DNA from: Pseudomonadota bacterium
Lineage (GTDB): Bacteria > Desulfobacterota > Desulfovibrionia > Desulfovibrionales > Desulfovibrionaceae
Direction: 5' to 3'
Assembly (NCBI GenBank): GCA_023426275.1
Contig: JAFABC010000092.1
Location: 1-32,313, forward strand
Length of the DNA: 32,313 nt
The position numbers and the translations under genes were made by a program. This document shows, piece by piece, positions 1-7,734 of this stretch. Every line of letters begins with the position of its first letter. Within the stretch, counting starts at the first letter, position 1. The notes under the pieces were generated by a model, which worked only from the letters and a program-made list of their open reading frames with translations, did no database searches and was not told the DNA's origin.

Positions 1-618
1 CAGGGAGCCGGACTGGGCCGGGGCCTGGGGAAAGGCCGGGCCCTGCGCGCCGGGAAATCCGCCCGGGAACCCTCCGGGATTGGGCGCGGCAAAGGCGGGT
101 GCGCCGCCGCCGGGGGCTTGCGGGAAACCGCCGGCCGGGGCGCGGGGAAATTCCGGCGCCCGGGGCGCGGGCTGTTGCGGGGCCTGCGGCCGGGGCGCGG
201 CCTGGGGCTGCGGTTGGGGCGCGGGCTGGCCTCCGGTCTCGGCGTGCTTGAGCCGCTCGATGTCCATGCGGATGCCGGTGGTGGGGTATTCGCTTGGCCG
301 GTAGGTCGTGAAAAGCACCACCGCGCCGGGCGCGGCAACGGTGAGGATGGTTTGTTCGCCGGCGTGTTCCAGCCAGGCGAAGGCCTGGTCGGCGGTGTCG
401 AGGCGGGCGCTTTCGCGGCAACCGGGCAGCACGGTCACGAGCACGGCCGGAAACGCGGTGTTGATCACGGTCTTGGCTGGATGTTCCATGCCGCCGATGG
501 CAACGCGGTATTCCCCGGGCGGGAAGGGGACAAGGGTGACTTCGCTGGCGAGAATGGTTTCCAACCGGGCGCCGTGCGCGAAGGCGCCTGACTGGGGCTG
601 GTCATTTGGGAAAGCCAT
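1..618 (-). CDS. Hypothetical Pro/Gln-rich protein, partial (runs off left edge)
   Basis: The frame is open from an ATG at 618 to the window edge (206 codons seen, no stop), with AAGGAG-type ribosome binding bases at about 625-630. I do not recognise the family. Residues 1-125 look like a small folded domain (start MAFPNDQPQSGAFAHG, with VLVTVLPGC in the middle). From about residue 130 it becomes low complexity, rich in Pro, Gln, Ala and Gly (PQPQPQAAPRPQAPQQP, then repeated GGFP and FPQAP units). No signal peptide or membrane segment is visible. It lies 30 bases downstream of the HlyD-like gene on the same strand, so it is probably the third gene of the type I secretion operon. A role linked to the secreted substrate or to regulation of secretion is only inference. 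The C-terminus is not in the window. Confidence 0.75.
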   Translation of the reverse strand, partial: MAFPNDQPQSGAFAHGARLETILASEVTLVPFPPGEYRVAIGGMEHPAKTVINTAFPAVLVTVLPGCRESARLDTADQAFAWLEHAGEQTILTVAAPGAVVLFTTYRPSEYPTTGIRMDIERLKHAETGGQPAPQPQPQAAPRPQAPQQPAPRAPEFPRAPAGGFPQAPGGGAPAFAAPNPGGFPGGFPGAQGPAFPQAPAQSGSL

Positions 619-648
619 GGAACGCTCCTTAAAATGGTTGTCCGTGGG

Positions 649-2004
649 TTAGGGTTCGCGGATGGACTCGCCAAAAGTACGGATCAGCGGCCAGGTGATG
701 TAGGTGATGACCGTGCGGGTGCCGACCTTGATGTCGGCGGAAAGCGTCATGCCCGGCACCAGCCTGAAATCCGCGGGCAAATCGCGCATCTGGCCCATGT
801 CGGTGATGCGCACCCGGGCTTCATAGACGAACCGGCGTCCCATCGCGGTGTCGATGGTCTGGGCGTCTTCGGCGATGGTGCGCAGGGTGCCGTCGAGGTA
901 GCCGTATTTCTGGAAGGGAAAGGTGTCGAGCTTGATTTCGGCCGGGTCGCCCTGGCGGATATAGCCGATGTTGGCCGGATCGACGTACACGGCGGCTTCC
1001 AGCGGGGCGTTTAAGGGCACCAGGGTCATGATGGCCTCGCCGCTTTTGATGACCGTGCCGGGATTGTAGTTGGTGATGTCGAGCACCACGGCGTCGCTGG
1101 GGGCGGTCAGGGTGGACAGTTCCTTGAGCCGCTCGGCCTTGGCCAGGTCTTCGGCCACGGTGTCGAGGTCCTTGCGGCCTCGGGTGAGGTCGTTGACGAT
1201 GTTGTTGCGCCAGTTCTCGATGAAGGCCTCTTTTTCGGCCAGAAGCTGCGTCAGGTCGTGGCGCTTGGATTCCAGGCTCCCCTTGAGCTGCTCCATGGAC
1301 ACGTTGGTCTGGGCCAGATGGTTTTCGGCTTCGAGCAGGGACAGCCGCGAATCCGAGCCCTGCTGGTAGACCTTGGTGCGCATGCCCACCAGTTCCTGGG
1401 CCACGGACACCTGCTTTTGCATCTGCGTGTACTGGCGCAGGCCCGCCTCGATGTCGTGGCGCAACTGGGAGATCTTGGTGTTGGCCGTGCGCAGTTTGGC
1501 CGCGAATTCCTCCTGGCGGCCTTCGAGCAGCTTGCGCTGGGTCTCGGAGTTCTGGGCGTCGGCGTCGGCCGGCGGGTTGAAGGGTTCGCCGGTCAGTTCG
1601 CTTTGCATACGGGACAACACCAGGCTGTCGAAGGTCTTGGACTTTTGCAGCCGGGTGGCGTCGGCGGTGGTGAAGGTCGGGTCGAGGTGCACGAGCACGT
1701 CGCCCTTTTTGACGGTGGCGCCGAGGCGCACGTCGATGCTGCGGATGATGGCGTCCTGCAGCGGCGAGACGGCGATGTTCTTGCCGGAGGAGACGATTTT
1801 GCCGCTGGCGGAAATGATCTTGTCCGTCTTGGCGAAAAACGACCAGACGAGCAGGATGAGGAACAGGGCCAGGATGACGTGCAGGGTCATGCGCGCCGGC
1901 CAGGGCAGGGGGGTGAGCTCCAGTTCCTCGGCGTCGGGCTGGAATTCCAGCGCATCCTTGGGCAGCGCCGGCTTGGTTTCCTTGGGCTTGAATTTTTCGA
2001 GCAT
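649..2004 (-). CDS. HlyD-family periplasmic adaptor of a type I secretion system
   Basis: This 451-residue protein has the layout of HlyD/LapC/PrtE-type membrane fusion proteins: a short cytoplasmic N-terminus, one membrane helix at about residues 40-60 (LHVILALFLILLVWSFF), then a lipoyl-type half-motif (ISASGKIVSSG, VKKGDVLVHLDP). A long alpha-helical coiled-coil hairpin follows at about residues 115-300, then the second lipoyl half (LTAPSDAVVLDI, GTVIKSGEAIMTLVP) and a C-terminal beta-barrel domain. Such adaptors trimerise and bridge the inner-membrane ABC protein to a TolC-like outer-membrane channel. It starts 59 bases after the stop of the ABC permease/ATPase gene, so the two form an operon. 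No outer-membrane channel gene is present in the window; it must be elsewhere or beyond the left edge. The secreted substrate, often a large RTX adhesin, is also not seen. Confidence 0.93.
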   Translation of the reverse strand: MLEKFKPKETKPALPKDALEFQPDAEELELTPLPWPARMTLHVILALFLILLVWSFFAKTDKIISASGKIVSSGKNIAVSPLQDAIIRSIDVRLGATVKKGDVLVHLDPTFTTADATRLQKSKTFDSLVLSRMQSELTGEPFNPPADADAQNSETQRKLLEGRQEEFAAKLRTANTKISQLRHDIEAGLRQYTQMQKQVSVAQELVGMRTKVYQQGSDSRLSLLEAENHLAQTNVSMEQLKGSLESKRHDLTQLLAEKEAFIENWRNNIVNDLTRGRKDLDTVAEDLAKAERLKELSTLTAPSDAVVLDITNYNPGTVIKSGEAIMTLVPLNAPLEAAVYVDPANIGYIRQGDPAEIKLDTFPFQKYGYLDGTLRTIAEDAQTIDTAMGRRFVYEARVRITDMGQMRDLPADFRLVPGMTLSADIKVGTRTVITYITWPLIRTFGESIREP

Positions 2005-2063
2005 GGGGTGGTGGTGCCGTATCCTGGGTTTTCCGGGCCGACGGGCGGCTCCGGGGGGCAGCG

Positions 2064-4244
2064 TCAGGCGTTGGCCTGGTTTTGCAACAGCCCCATGATA
2101 TGCCGGTTCTGCTTGTACCAGAGGTCGGCGTAGATGGGGCAGGTCCGCAGCAGTTCGTCATGGGGCGCGTTGCCGATCAGTTTGCCTTTTTCCAGCACGA
2201 CGATGGAGTGGCACACGCTTAACATGGACAGCCGGTGGCTGACGATGAGCATGGTGCGCCCCTGGGCGATGGCCGTGAGGTTGGCCTGGATGATGGCTTC
2301 GGACTCGGCGTCCAGGGCGCTTGTCGCTTCGTCGAGGATGAGGATCGAGGGCTGGGTGATGAGCGCCCGGGCAATGGAGATGCGTTGGCGCTGGCCGCCG
2401 GAGAGGTTGGAACCGCCCTCGAAGAGCGGCGTGTCGTAGCCGTTGGGCAGCAGCTGGATGAATTCGTCGGCCCCGGCCATGCGGGCGGCGAACACGATTT
2501 CCTCGAAGGTGGCCGAGGGCTTGGTCACGGAGATGTTCTCGCGGATGGTGCCCTCGAACAGGAAGCTTTCCTGCAGGACCACGCCGATGGAGCGGCGCAG
2601 GTGGGGCAGGTCGAAGTCGCGCATGTCCACGCCGTCCACGGTGACGCGCCCCTGCTGGAGGGGATAGAGCCCCTGGATGAGGCGGGTCAGGGTGGACTTG
2701 CCCGAGCCCGAGCGGCCCACGATGCCGATGATCGAGCCGGCGGGAAAGTGCAGGGAGATGTCGCTGAGCGCCGGGGGGGCGTTTTGCGCGTACCGGAAGG
2801 TCACGGACTCGATGCCGATGCTGCCGGAGATGGGCGAGGTCAGCCCCCGCGCGTTGTAGGCATGTTCCACCGGGCGGTTGAGGATGGCCCCGAGCAGGCC
2901 GACCGACACGGCCACTTCCTGGTATTCGTGCAGCAGGCCCACCATCTTGACCAGGGGCGCGGTGACCATGTTGCTGAGCATGACGAAGGCGATCAGTCCG
3001 CCGATGGTGATCTCCTGGTCGAGGGCCAGATAGCAGCCGTACCACAGGATGGCGATGCGCATGACGCCCTGCAGCAGTTCACTGCTGGTGCCGACGCCGA
3101 TGGAAAGCTTCTTGATGGAATGGTGCTGGGAAATGGTGTTGGCCGTGTCCGCTTCCATATGTTTGTAGCGCAGCGGTTCCAAGGCCAGGGACTTGATGGT
3201 GCCCATGCCGCGCAGCGTCTCGACCAGGTACTTGTTTTTGATGGCCTCGGCTTCCTGGACCCGGTGCATCTTGTAGCGGAACACGCGCATGGTCGCGAAC
3301 ATGATGCCGGTGATGCACAGGGCGATGGCGATGACGACGAAGGTCAGTTTCCAGGAGTAAAAAAACAGGATCGGCAGCACCACGACAAGCAGGCTCATGT
3401 CGAACAGCGTCGTCAGCAGCGTGCCGGTCATGAATTCGCGCACGCGCTCCTTCTGGAAGATGTAGCGCGTGATCAGGCCGATGGGCGTGAAGTCGAAGAA
3501 GTCGATGGGCAGCCGCAGGATGTGTCCGTAGAGCAGCTTGTCGAGCCGGAGGTCGATTTTGCTCGTGGCGTAGATCGTGATGTAATCTTTGAGATACTTG
3601 AGGATATGCTCAAATATCGTCATGGCGAGGATGGCCACGGACAGGACCACCAGGGTGGACAGGGCGCGATGGCCCACGGCCTTGTCGAAGACCAGCTGGA
3701 TATAGATCGGGAAGGCCACCGACAGCAGGTTCACCGTCATGGTGGCCAGGGCCACGTCGCGGAACATGCTCTTGTGCCGCAGCATTTCCGGAATGAACCA
3801 GTCGAGGCCGAACGGTTTGAAGGTGTCCGTGACCTTGTAGACTTTTTTGACGAAAAAGCATTGCCCGTCCCAGAGTTCCTCGAATTCCGACTGGCCCATG
3901 AAAATGAATTCCAAGGAGCCGCGGCTGGGATCGACCACGACCACCTCGCCGCGCTGGGCCGTGCCGCGCACGCCCGACACGATGATGTAGCGGTCATCCC
4001 GCAGGCGGGCGATGAAGGGGAAAACGTTGCCGACGTAAAAAAGTTTTCTCCAGGTGAGCTGGGTGCGCTTGCTTTTGAACCCCTGGTCCTTGGCCATGCG
4101 CAGCAGCAGCAGGGGGTCGAGCGTGCCGTCGTGAATATTGTACCGATGCGACATCGATTCCAGTGTCAGATCGATGTGATGATGGCGCGCCAGCAACAGG
4201 AAGCAGAGGAGTCCCGTGTTTTGGTGCAGCTGTTCTGTAGTCAT
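2064..4244 (-). CDS. Type I secretion ABC permease/ATPase (HlyB type, C39-like domain)
   Basis: This 726-residue exporter has three parts. Residues 1-135 form a peptidase-C39-like domain that aligns with HlyB (TGLLCFLLLARHHHID). It lacks the CG motif of a true C39 cysteine protease, so it probably recognises substrate rather than cutting a leader. Residues of about 150-440 carry the six-helix ABC transmembrane domain. The C-terminal nucleotide-binding domain has Walker A GRSGSGKS (Lys516), signature LSGGQRQR (about 613), Walker B ILDEATSALD (about 634) and the H-loop IVSHR. The family exports unfolded proteins carrying C-terminal secretion signals through one envelope-spanning channel. Its start has AAGGAA a little upstream, and a good sigma-70-like promoter lies at 4328-4357. 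It is followed by the HlyD-like adaptor. Confidence 0.95.
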   Translation of the reverse strand: MTTEQLHQNTGLLCFLLLARHHHIDLTLESMSHRYNIHDGTLDPLLLLRMAKDQGFKSKRTQLTWRKLFYVGNVFPFIARLRDDRYIIVSGVRGTAQRGEVVVVDPSRGSLEFIFMGQSEFEELWDGQCFFVKKVYKVTDTFKPFGLDWFIPEMLRHKSMFRDVALATMTVNLLSVAFPIYIQLVFDKAVGHRALSTLVVLSVAILAMTIFEHILKYLKDYITIYATSKIDLRLDKLLYGHILRLPIDFFDFTPIGLITRYIFQKERVREFMTGTLLTTLFDMSLLVVVLPILFFYSWKLTFVVIAIALCITGIMFATMRVFRYKMHRVQEAEAIKNKYLVETLRGMGTIKSLALEPLRYKHMEADTANTISQHHSIKKLSIGVGTSSELLQGVMRIAILWYGCYLALDQEITIGGLIAFVMLSNMVTAPLVKMVGLLHEYQEVAVSVGLLGAILNRPVEHAYNARGLTSPISGSIGIESVTFRYAQNAPPALSDISLHFPAGSIIGIVGRSGSGKSTLTRLIQGLYPLQQGRVTVDGVDMRDFDLPHLRRSIGVVLQESFLFEGTIRENISVTKPSATFEEIVFAARMAGADEFIQLLPNGYDTPLFEGGSNLSGGQRQRISIARALITQPSILILDEATSALDAESEAIIQANLTAIAQGRTMLIVSHRLSMLSVCHSIVVLEKGKLIGNAPHDELLRTCPIYADLWYKQNRHIMGLLQNQANA

Positions 4245-4327
4245 TGTACTGTGGTTCCTTGACGGCCATCAGGGCACGAGCGTGCAAGCGGTCTGTGGCG
4301 GCTGGCGTATTTTCCCTACAGCGTAAA

Positions 4328-4357
4328 AATATGCCGAATCCGGGGCGATATTGTCAA
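4328..4357 (-). promoter_or_regulatory. Predicted sigma-70 promoter of the type I secretion operon
   Basis: On the minus strand there is a perfect -35 box TTGACA (4352-4357), an 18-base spacer, and a -10-like CATATT (4328-4333). The predicted start of transcription is near 4321, about 77 bases before the permease ATG. The -35 box lies inside a short dyad, ATATTG-T-CAATAT (4348-4360), which could serve as an operator. The region is noticeably more AT-rich than its surroundings. Confidence 0.5.
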
Positions 4358-4526
4358 TATGCGTGTTTTGGTTGTTCTCTAGAATTCTTGGAAAAAACAT
4401 CGGAACGCCTCTTTTCGGACGGGCGGGGCCGCCCCGGCCACCCCTTGACGGATCGTCCGGGATGGGACACCCGTCGTGTGCCGCGACGCATCGGCGGCCA
4501 AAGGTTTTTTTGCATGGAGGCATTGG

Positions 4527-4871
4527 ATGGCGGAGAGCACGGGGCTCGTGGTGATCTGGACGACCCGGGAACGGGAGGTGGCGCTTTCCATGGCGCTGGC
4601 CTATGCGAAAAATGCCCGACAGTTGGGCCTGTGGGAGGCGGTGCGCCTGCTTATCTGGGGTCCCTCGGCCAAGGTGCTGGCCTGCGACCTCGATTTGCAG
4701 GACGCCGTGGCCGCCTGCCGGCAGGCCGGCGTGGACGTGGTCGCCTGCCGCGACTGCGTGGCCGACTACGGCGTCACGGACCAGTTCGAACGGCTGGGCC
4801 TGACCCTGGTCGACGGCAACATCGCCCTGACCGACGACCTGAAGGCCGGCTGGAACGTGGTGAGCGTGTAA
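4527..4871 (+). CDS. DsrE/DsrF-like family protein
   Basis: This is a 114-residue small protein. I chose the ATG at 4527 because GGAGG (4516-4520) sits six bases upstream; an in-frame ATG at 4476 has no such support. The fold pattern fits the DsrE/F-like family: an N-terminal beta strand (GLVVIWTTRE), a helix with an alanine-rich run (MALAYAKNARQLG), a second strand (VRLLIWGPSAKVLA), then a GVDVVACRDCVADYGV segment. That segment matches the conserved cysteine-bearing strand-turn of the family. DsrE-like proteins act in sulfur transfer or as small soluble homo-oligomers of unknown role. The two nearby cysteines (ACRDC) could carry persulfide, but this is inference. It stands alone: the secretion operon diverges from it and a convergent phosphorylase follows after 16 bases. 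Confidence 0.8.
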   Translation: MAESTGLVVIWTTREREVALSMALAYAKNARQLGLWEAVRLLIWGPSAKVLACDLDLQDAVAACRQAGVDVVACRDCVADYGVTDQFERLGLTLVDGNIALTDDLKAGWNVVSV

Positions 4872-4887
4872 GGCGGCCACGGCGGGT

Positions 4888-5712
4888 TCAGCAGGCCGCG
4901 ATGACGGCGGCCAGCAGCCGGGCCAGGGTTTCCTCGGCCCGGCGGGCCGTTTCGAGCACGCTTTCGAGGGTCGTTTCGGCCATGCAGTCCGGCAGGTTCA
5001 GGTTGGTCAGGCACGAGATGGCCAGCACGTCGAGCCCCAGGTGCCGGGCCGCGATGACCTCGGTCACCGTGGACATGCCCACGGCGTCGGCTCCGAGCAG
5101 GCGCAGCATCCGCGTTTCCGCCGGGGTTTCCAGGCTCGGCCCGAGCACGCCGGCGTAGACGCCGCGTTCCAGGCGGATGCCGCACGACAGGGCCGTGGCG
5201 TCGGCCACCGCTCCCAGGCGGGGCGAGTAGGGCCGGCTCATGTCCGGGAAGCGCGGCCCGAGGCTGTCGTCGTTTGGGCCGACAAGGGGATTGCGTCCGG
5301 TCAGGTTGATGTGGTCGGTGATGCGCATGAGCCCGCCGGCGGTGAAATGCGGATCGAGCGCCCCGGCCGCGTTGGTGAGGATGAGGGTTTTCACCCCCAG
5401 CCCGGCCAGCAGGCGCGTGCCGAAGGCCACCTCGTCCGGGGAGTGCCCTTCGTACAGATGCAGCCGCCCGGCCAGCAGGGCCACGGGCCGGCCGCCGACC
5501 GTGCCGAAGACCAGCCGTCCGGCATGGCCCGGGGCCGTGGAGCGGGGGAAGCCCGGGATGCGTGCCGTGGCCATGTCCCTGGCCTCGTCGGCCAGGGCGG
5601 CGATGCCGCCAAGCCCGGTGCCGCAGACCAGGCCCACCGCGCCTTCGGGCAGCGCCCCCAGGGCGTCGGTGACCGCGGCGGCCGCCTGCTTTACATATTC
5701 ACCAGAGTGCAT
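4888..5712 (-). CDS. Purine nucleoside phosphorylase, class I (trimeric PNP type)
   Basis: This 274-residue enzyme would cleave purine (deoxy)nucleosides with phosphate to the free base and (deoxy)ribose-1-phosphate, for purine salvage. The start at 5712 (MHSGEYVK) has GGGAGG at 5720-5725; the open frame continues upstream but without family similarity. Family hallmarks are the phosphate-binding GTGLGGIA near residue 30, GHAGRLVFG, the LTNAAGAL segment, GPSLETPAE (the purine-binding Glu) and ISCLTNLN. The Asn in the last motif is the residue that separates PNPs from methylthioadenosine phosphorylases, which have Asp there, so I favour PNP acting on 6-oxopurines (inosine and guanosine). It is convergent with the DsrE-like gene and divergent from motA. 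A single-gene transcript is likely. Confidence 0.92.
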   Translation of the reverse strand: MHSGEYVKQAAAAVTDALGALPEGAVGLVCGTGLGGIAALADEARDMATARIPGFPRSTAPGHAGRLVFGTVGGRPVALLAGRLHLYEGHSPDEVAFGTRLLAGLGVKTLILTNAAGALDPHFTAGGLMRITDHINLTGRNPLVGPNDDSLGPRFPDMSRPYSPRLGAVADATALSCGIRLERGVYAGVLGPSLETPAETRMLRLLGADAVGMSTVTEVIAARHLGLDVLAISCLTNLNLPDCMAETTLESVLETARRAEETLARLLAAVIAAC

Positions 5713-5818
5713 GTAGATTCCTCCCGTCGCCGGCCGTCGTAGCACGGCGTCTGCGGGCGGGGAAGGGGGGCCTCGTTGCCCGGACCGCGCCGCAACCACC
5801 CCGCCAACGGACGCTCGC

Positions 5819-6577
5819 ATGGATCTGGGAACCTTTCTCGGCCTTGCCTCGGGCATGGCCCTGGTGCTCGGCGCCATTTTCATGGGCGGCACGCTCACGG
5901 AGTTTCTCAGCGTGCCGAGCCTGATGATCGTGCTTGGCGGCACCCTGGCCTCCATCTGCGTGGCCTATCCCCTCGAAGAGGTCTATCAGGCCTTTTCGGC
6001 CGTGATGCAGATTTTTTCCTCCCGCAAGATCCGCGACGCCGAAGTGGTCAGCATGATGGTGCGCATCGCCGAGATCAGCCGCCGCGAAGGGCTGATCGCC
6101 CTGGAAAACATCCGCACCGACAACGCCATCCTCAAAAAAGCCTGCCAGCTTATCGCCGACAACGCCGATCCGGCGCTGATCCGCGAGACCGTGCGCATCG
6201 AGATCGGCTCCATGAAGCGCCGCCACGCCGTGGGCGAGGCCGTGTTCAAGTCCCTGGCCGGCTATGCCCCGTCGTTCGGCATGATCGGCACGCTGATCGG
6301 GCTCGTGCAGATGCTCACCCGCCTGGAGGACCCCAAGAGCCTGGGCCCGGCCATGGCCGTGGCCATCATCACCACCTTCTACGGCTCGCTTTTGTCCACG
6401 GTCTTCTTCCTGCCCGTGGCCGGCAAGCTGCGCGCCCGCACCTTGAACGAGACCCTGCAGCTGGAAATCATTTTCGAGGGCGCCAAGTGCATTCTCGAAA
6501 ACAACAATCCCAGGCTCGTCTACGAGAAGCTGTCCTCGTTTATCGCCCCCAAGGAGCGTCGTTATGAGCGCCGATGA
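5819..6577 (+). CDS. motA: Flagellar motor stator protein MotA
   Basis: This 252-residue inner-membrane protein is the proton- or sodium-channel stator subunit that couples ion flow to flagellar rotation. It shows the MotA/TolQ/ExbB pattern of four membrane helices (about residues 5-25, 30-50, 150-170, 180-205), with a large cytoplasmic loop between helices 2 and 3. The family proline and helix 3 are visible as GYAPSFGMIGTLIGLV. The cytoplasmic loop carries many charged residues (MKRRHAVGEAVF), as expected for contacts with FliG. Length fits MotA (250-290). No strong Shine-Dalgarno sequence is visible before the ATG. It overlaps motB by 14 bases, so the two are translationally coupled. It is the first gene of a run that extends to 12600. 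Confidence 0.95.
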   Translation: MDLGTFLGLASGMALVLGAIFMGGTLTEFLSVPSLMIVLGGTLASICVAYPLEEVYQAFSAVMQIFSSRKIRDAEVVSMMVRIAEISRREGLIALENIRTDNAILKKACQLIADNADPALIRETVRIEIGSMKRRHAVGEAVFKSLAGYAPSFGMIGTLIGLVQMLTRLEDPKSLGPAMAVAIITTFYGSLLSTVFFLPVAGKLRARTLNETLQLEIIFEGAKCILENNNPRLVYEKLSSFIAPKERRYERR

Positions 6578-7304
6578 CGAATCGGGCCTGGACGACGACC
6601 TGGAAGAGGCCGAGGTCCCCAGCCAGTGGCTGACCACCCTGGCCGACCTGTCCATGCTCCTGATGAGCTTTTTTATTTTGCTGTTTTCCATGTCGAGCCT
6701 GGACCTCAAGAAATTCACGGATTCGTTCACCTCGGTCAGAAGCGCCCTGGGCGGCAAGGACAAGGCCCTGACGTCGGCCCCCATTTCCACCCCGGAGATG
6801 GGCGCCCTGGTGGAGCAGGCCCGGTTGCGCCAGCGGGTGCTCGGCGAGCAGCGCCGCGTCTACGACCAGTTCCGGTCCTATGTCTCGACCAAGGGGCTCG
6901 AAGGCGTGGTGGCCGCCACCCTGGAGGCGGGCAAGATTTCCATCAGCTTCCCGTCGGGCGTGCTGTTCCCCAAGGACGGCGTGACCCTGACCGAGGAGGG
7001 CAAGGCCCGGCTGCGCACCCTGTTTGAATTTCTGATCCGCACGGCCGGCGAGCGCATCAATATCCGGGGCTTCACCGACGACCAGCCGCCCGCCCCGGGC
7101 AGCCGGTTTCGCGACAATTGGGAGGTTTCATCCTTGCGGGCGGTCGCCGTCCTGCGGTACATGCTGTCCCTGGGGATGCCCGCCAACCGATTGACAGCCA
7201 CCGGGTTAGCTGATTTAGAACCCCTCTACCCCAACAACACCCCGGAGCATCGGGCGCGGAACCAACGCGTGGAATTCGTGTTGGAACGCTTTATCGGCGA
7301 ATAG
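6564..7304 (+). CDS. motB: Flagellar motor stator protein MotB
   Basis: This 246-residue partner of MotA has an acidic cytoplasmic N-terminus (residues 1-20) and one membrane helix at about 23-45 (LADLSMLLMSFFILLFSMS). Asp28 sits at the position of the essential ion-binding aspartate of MotB. A plug-like amphipathic stretch (LKKFTDSFTSV) follows, then a periplasmic OmpA-like peptidoglycan-binding domain in the C-terminal half. That domain shows the motif pattern RINIRGFTDDQP, NWEVSSLRAVAVLRYM and NQRVEFVL. It anchors the stator to peptidoglycan. The start lies inside the end of motA, with AAGGAG immediately upstream. It is followed after 10 bases by the PilZ gene. Confidence 0.95.
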   Translation: MSADDESGLDDDLEEAEVPSQWLTTLADLSMLLMSFFILLFSMSSLDLKKFTDSFTSVRSALGGKDKALTSAPISTPEMGALVEQARLRQRVLGEQRRVYDQFRSYVSTKGLEGVVAATLEAGKISISFPSGVLFPKDGVTLTEEGKARLRTLFEFLIRTAGERINIRGFTDDQPPAPGSRFRDNWEVSSLRAVAVLRYMLSLGMPANRLTATGLADLEPLYPNNTPEHRARNQRVEFVLERFIGE

Positions 7305-7314
7305 GGAGACCGGC

Positions 7315-7734
7315 ATGGACTTCACGTTCAAGCTGGAGGGGGAAAGCAGCCGGCGCGCCGCCCATCGGGAGCGCGTCAAGGGGCTGGCCGCCTTGTGGGC
7401 CGACGTCGGACGCGTATTCGTGGTCCACGACGTCAGCGCCGCGGGTCTGTGTCTGGTCGCCCCGGACGGGGGGCTTGCTCCCGGCGCCACGGGCCGCCTG
7501 ACCCTCGTCATCGGGTCGCGGACCCTGATCGCGGACCTGCCGGTCCGGGTCGTGCGTGTCTCCGACCAGGGGCTGGTCGGCCTGGCCTTCGGCGAATTGA
7601 GCCTGCGCCAGGAAGCCTGGCTCGACAAGCTGGTCCTGGAAATCCAAAAACGGCGCATCGACCTGCGCAAGGCGCGGGAGATGACCGAAAACCTCGAGGA
7701 CAAGAAGACGGATCGTGCCGACGAACAAACATAA
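7315..7734 (+). CDS. PilZ-domain protein, probable c-di-GMP receptor
   Basis: This 139-residue protein carries both halves of the c-di-GMP-binding PilZ signature: RxxxR at residues 14-18 (RAAHR) and DxSxxG at 39-44 (DVSAAG). A beta-barrel-like segment follows (GRLTLVIG, ADLPVRVVRVSD, LVGLAFG), then a charged C-terminal helix (KLVLEIQKRRIDLRKAREMTENLEDKK) that could be a docking helix. With motA and motB directly upstream in the same run, a role in c-di-GMP control of the flagellar motor is likely, as YcgR does in enterics, though YcgR is larger and has an extra N-terminal domain. Its end overlaps the biotin carboxylase gene by 20 bases, which ties their translation together. Confidence 0.88.
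   Translation: MDFTFKLEGESSRRAAHRERVKGLAALWADVGRVFVVHDVSAAGLCLVAPDGGLAPGATGRLTLVIGSRTLIADLPVRVVRVSDQGLVGLAFGELSLRQEAWLDKLVLEIQKRRIDLRKAREMTENLEDKKTDRADEQT

Noticed and set aside
2235..4262. A 675-codon plus-strand frame opposite the type I secretion ATPase
   Set aside because: It is a shadow frame of low complexity with no ribosome binding site or domain.
5713..5955. N-terminal extension of the purine nucleoside phosphorylase to 5955
   Set aside because: The extra 81 residues have no family similarity and overlap the start of motA. ATG 5712 has a good GGGAGG site.
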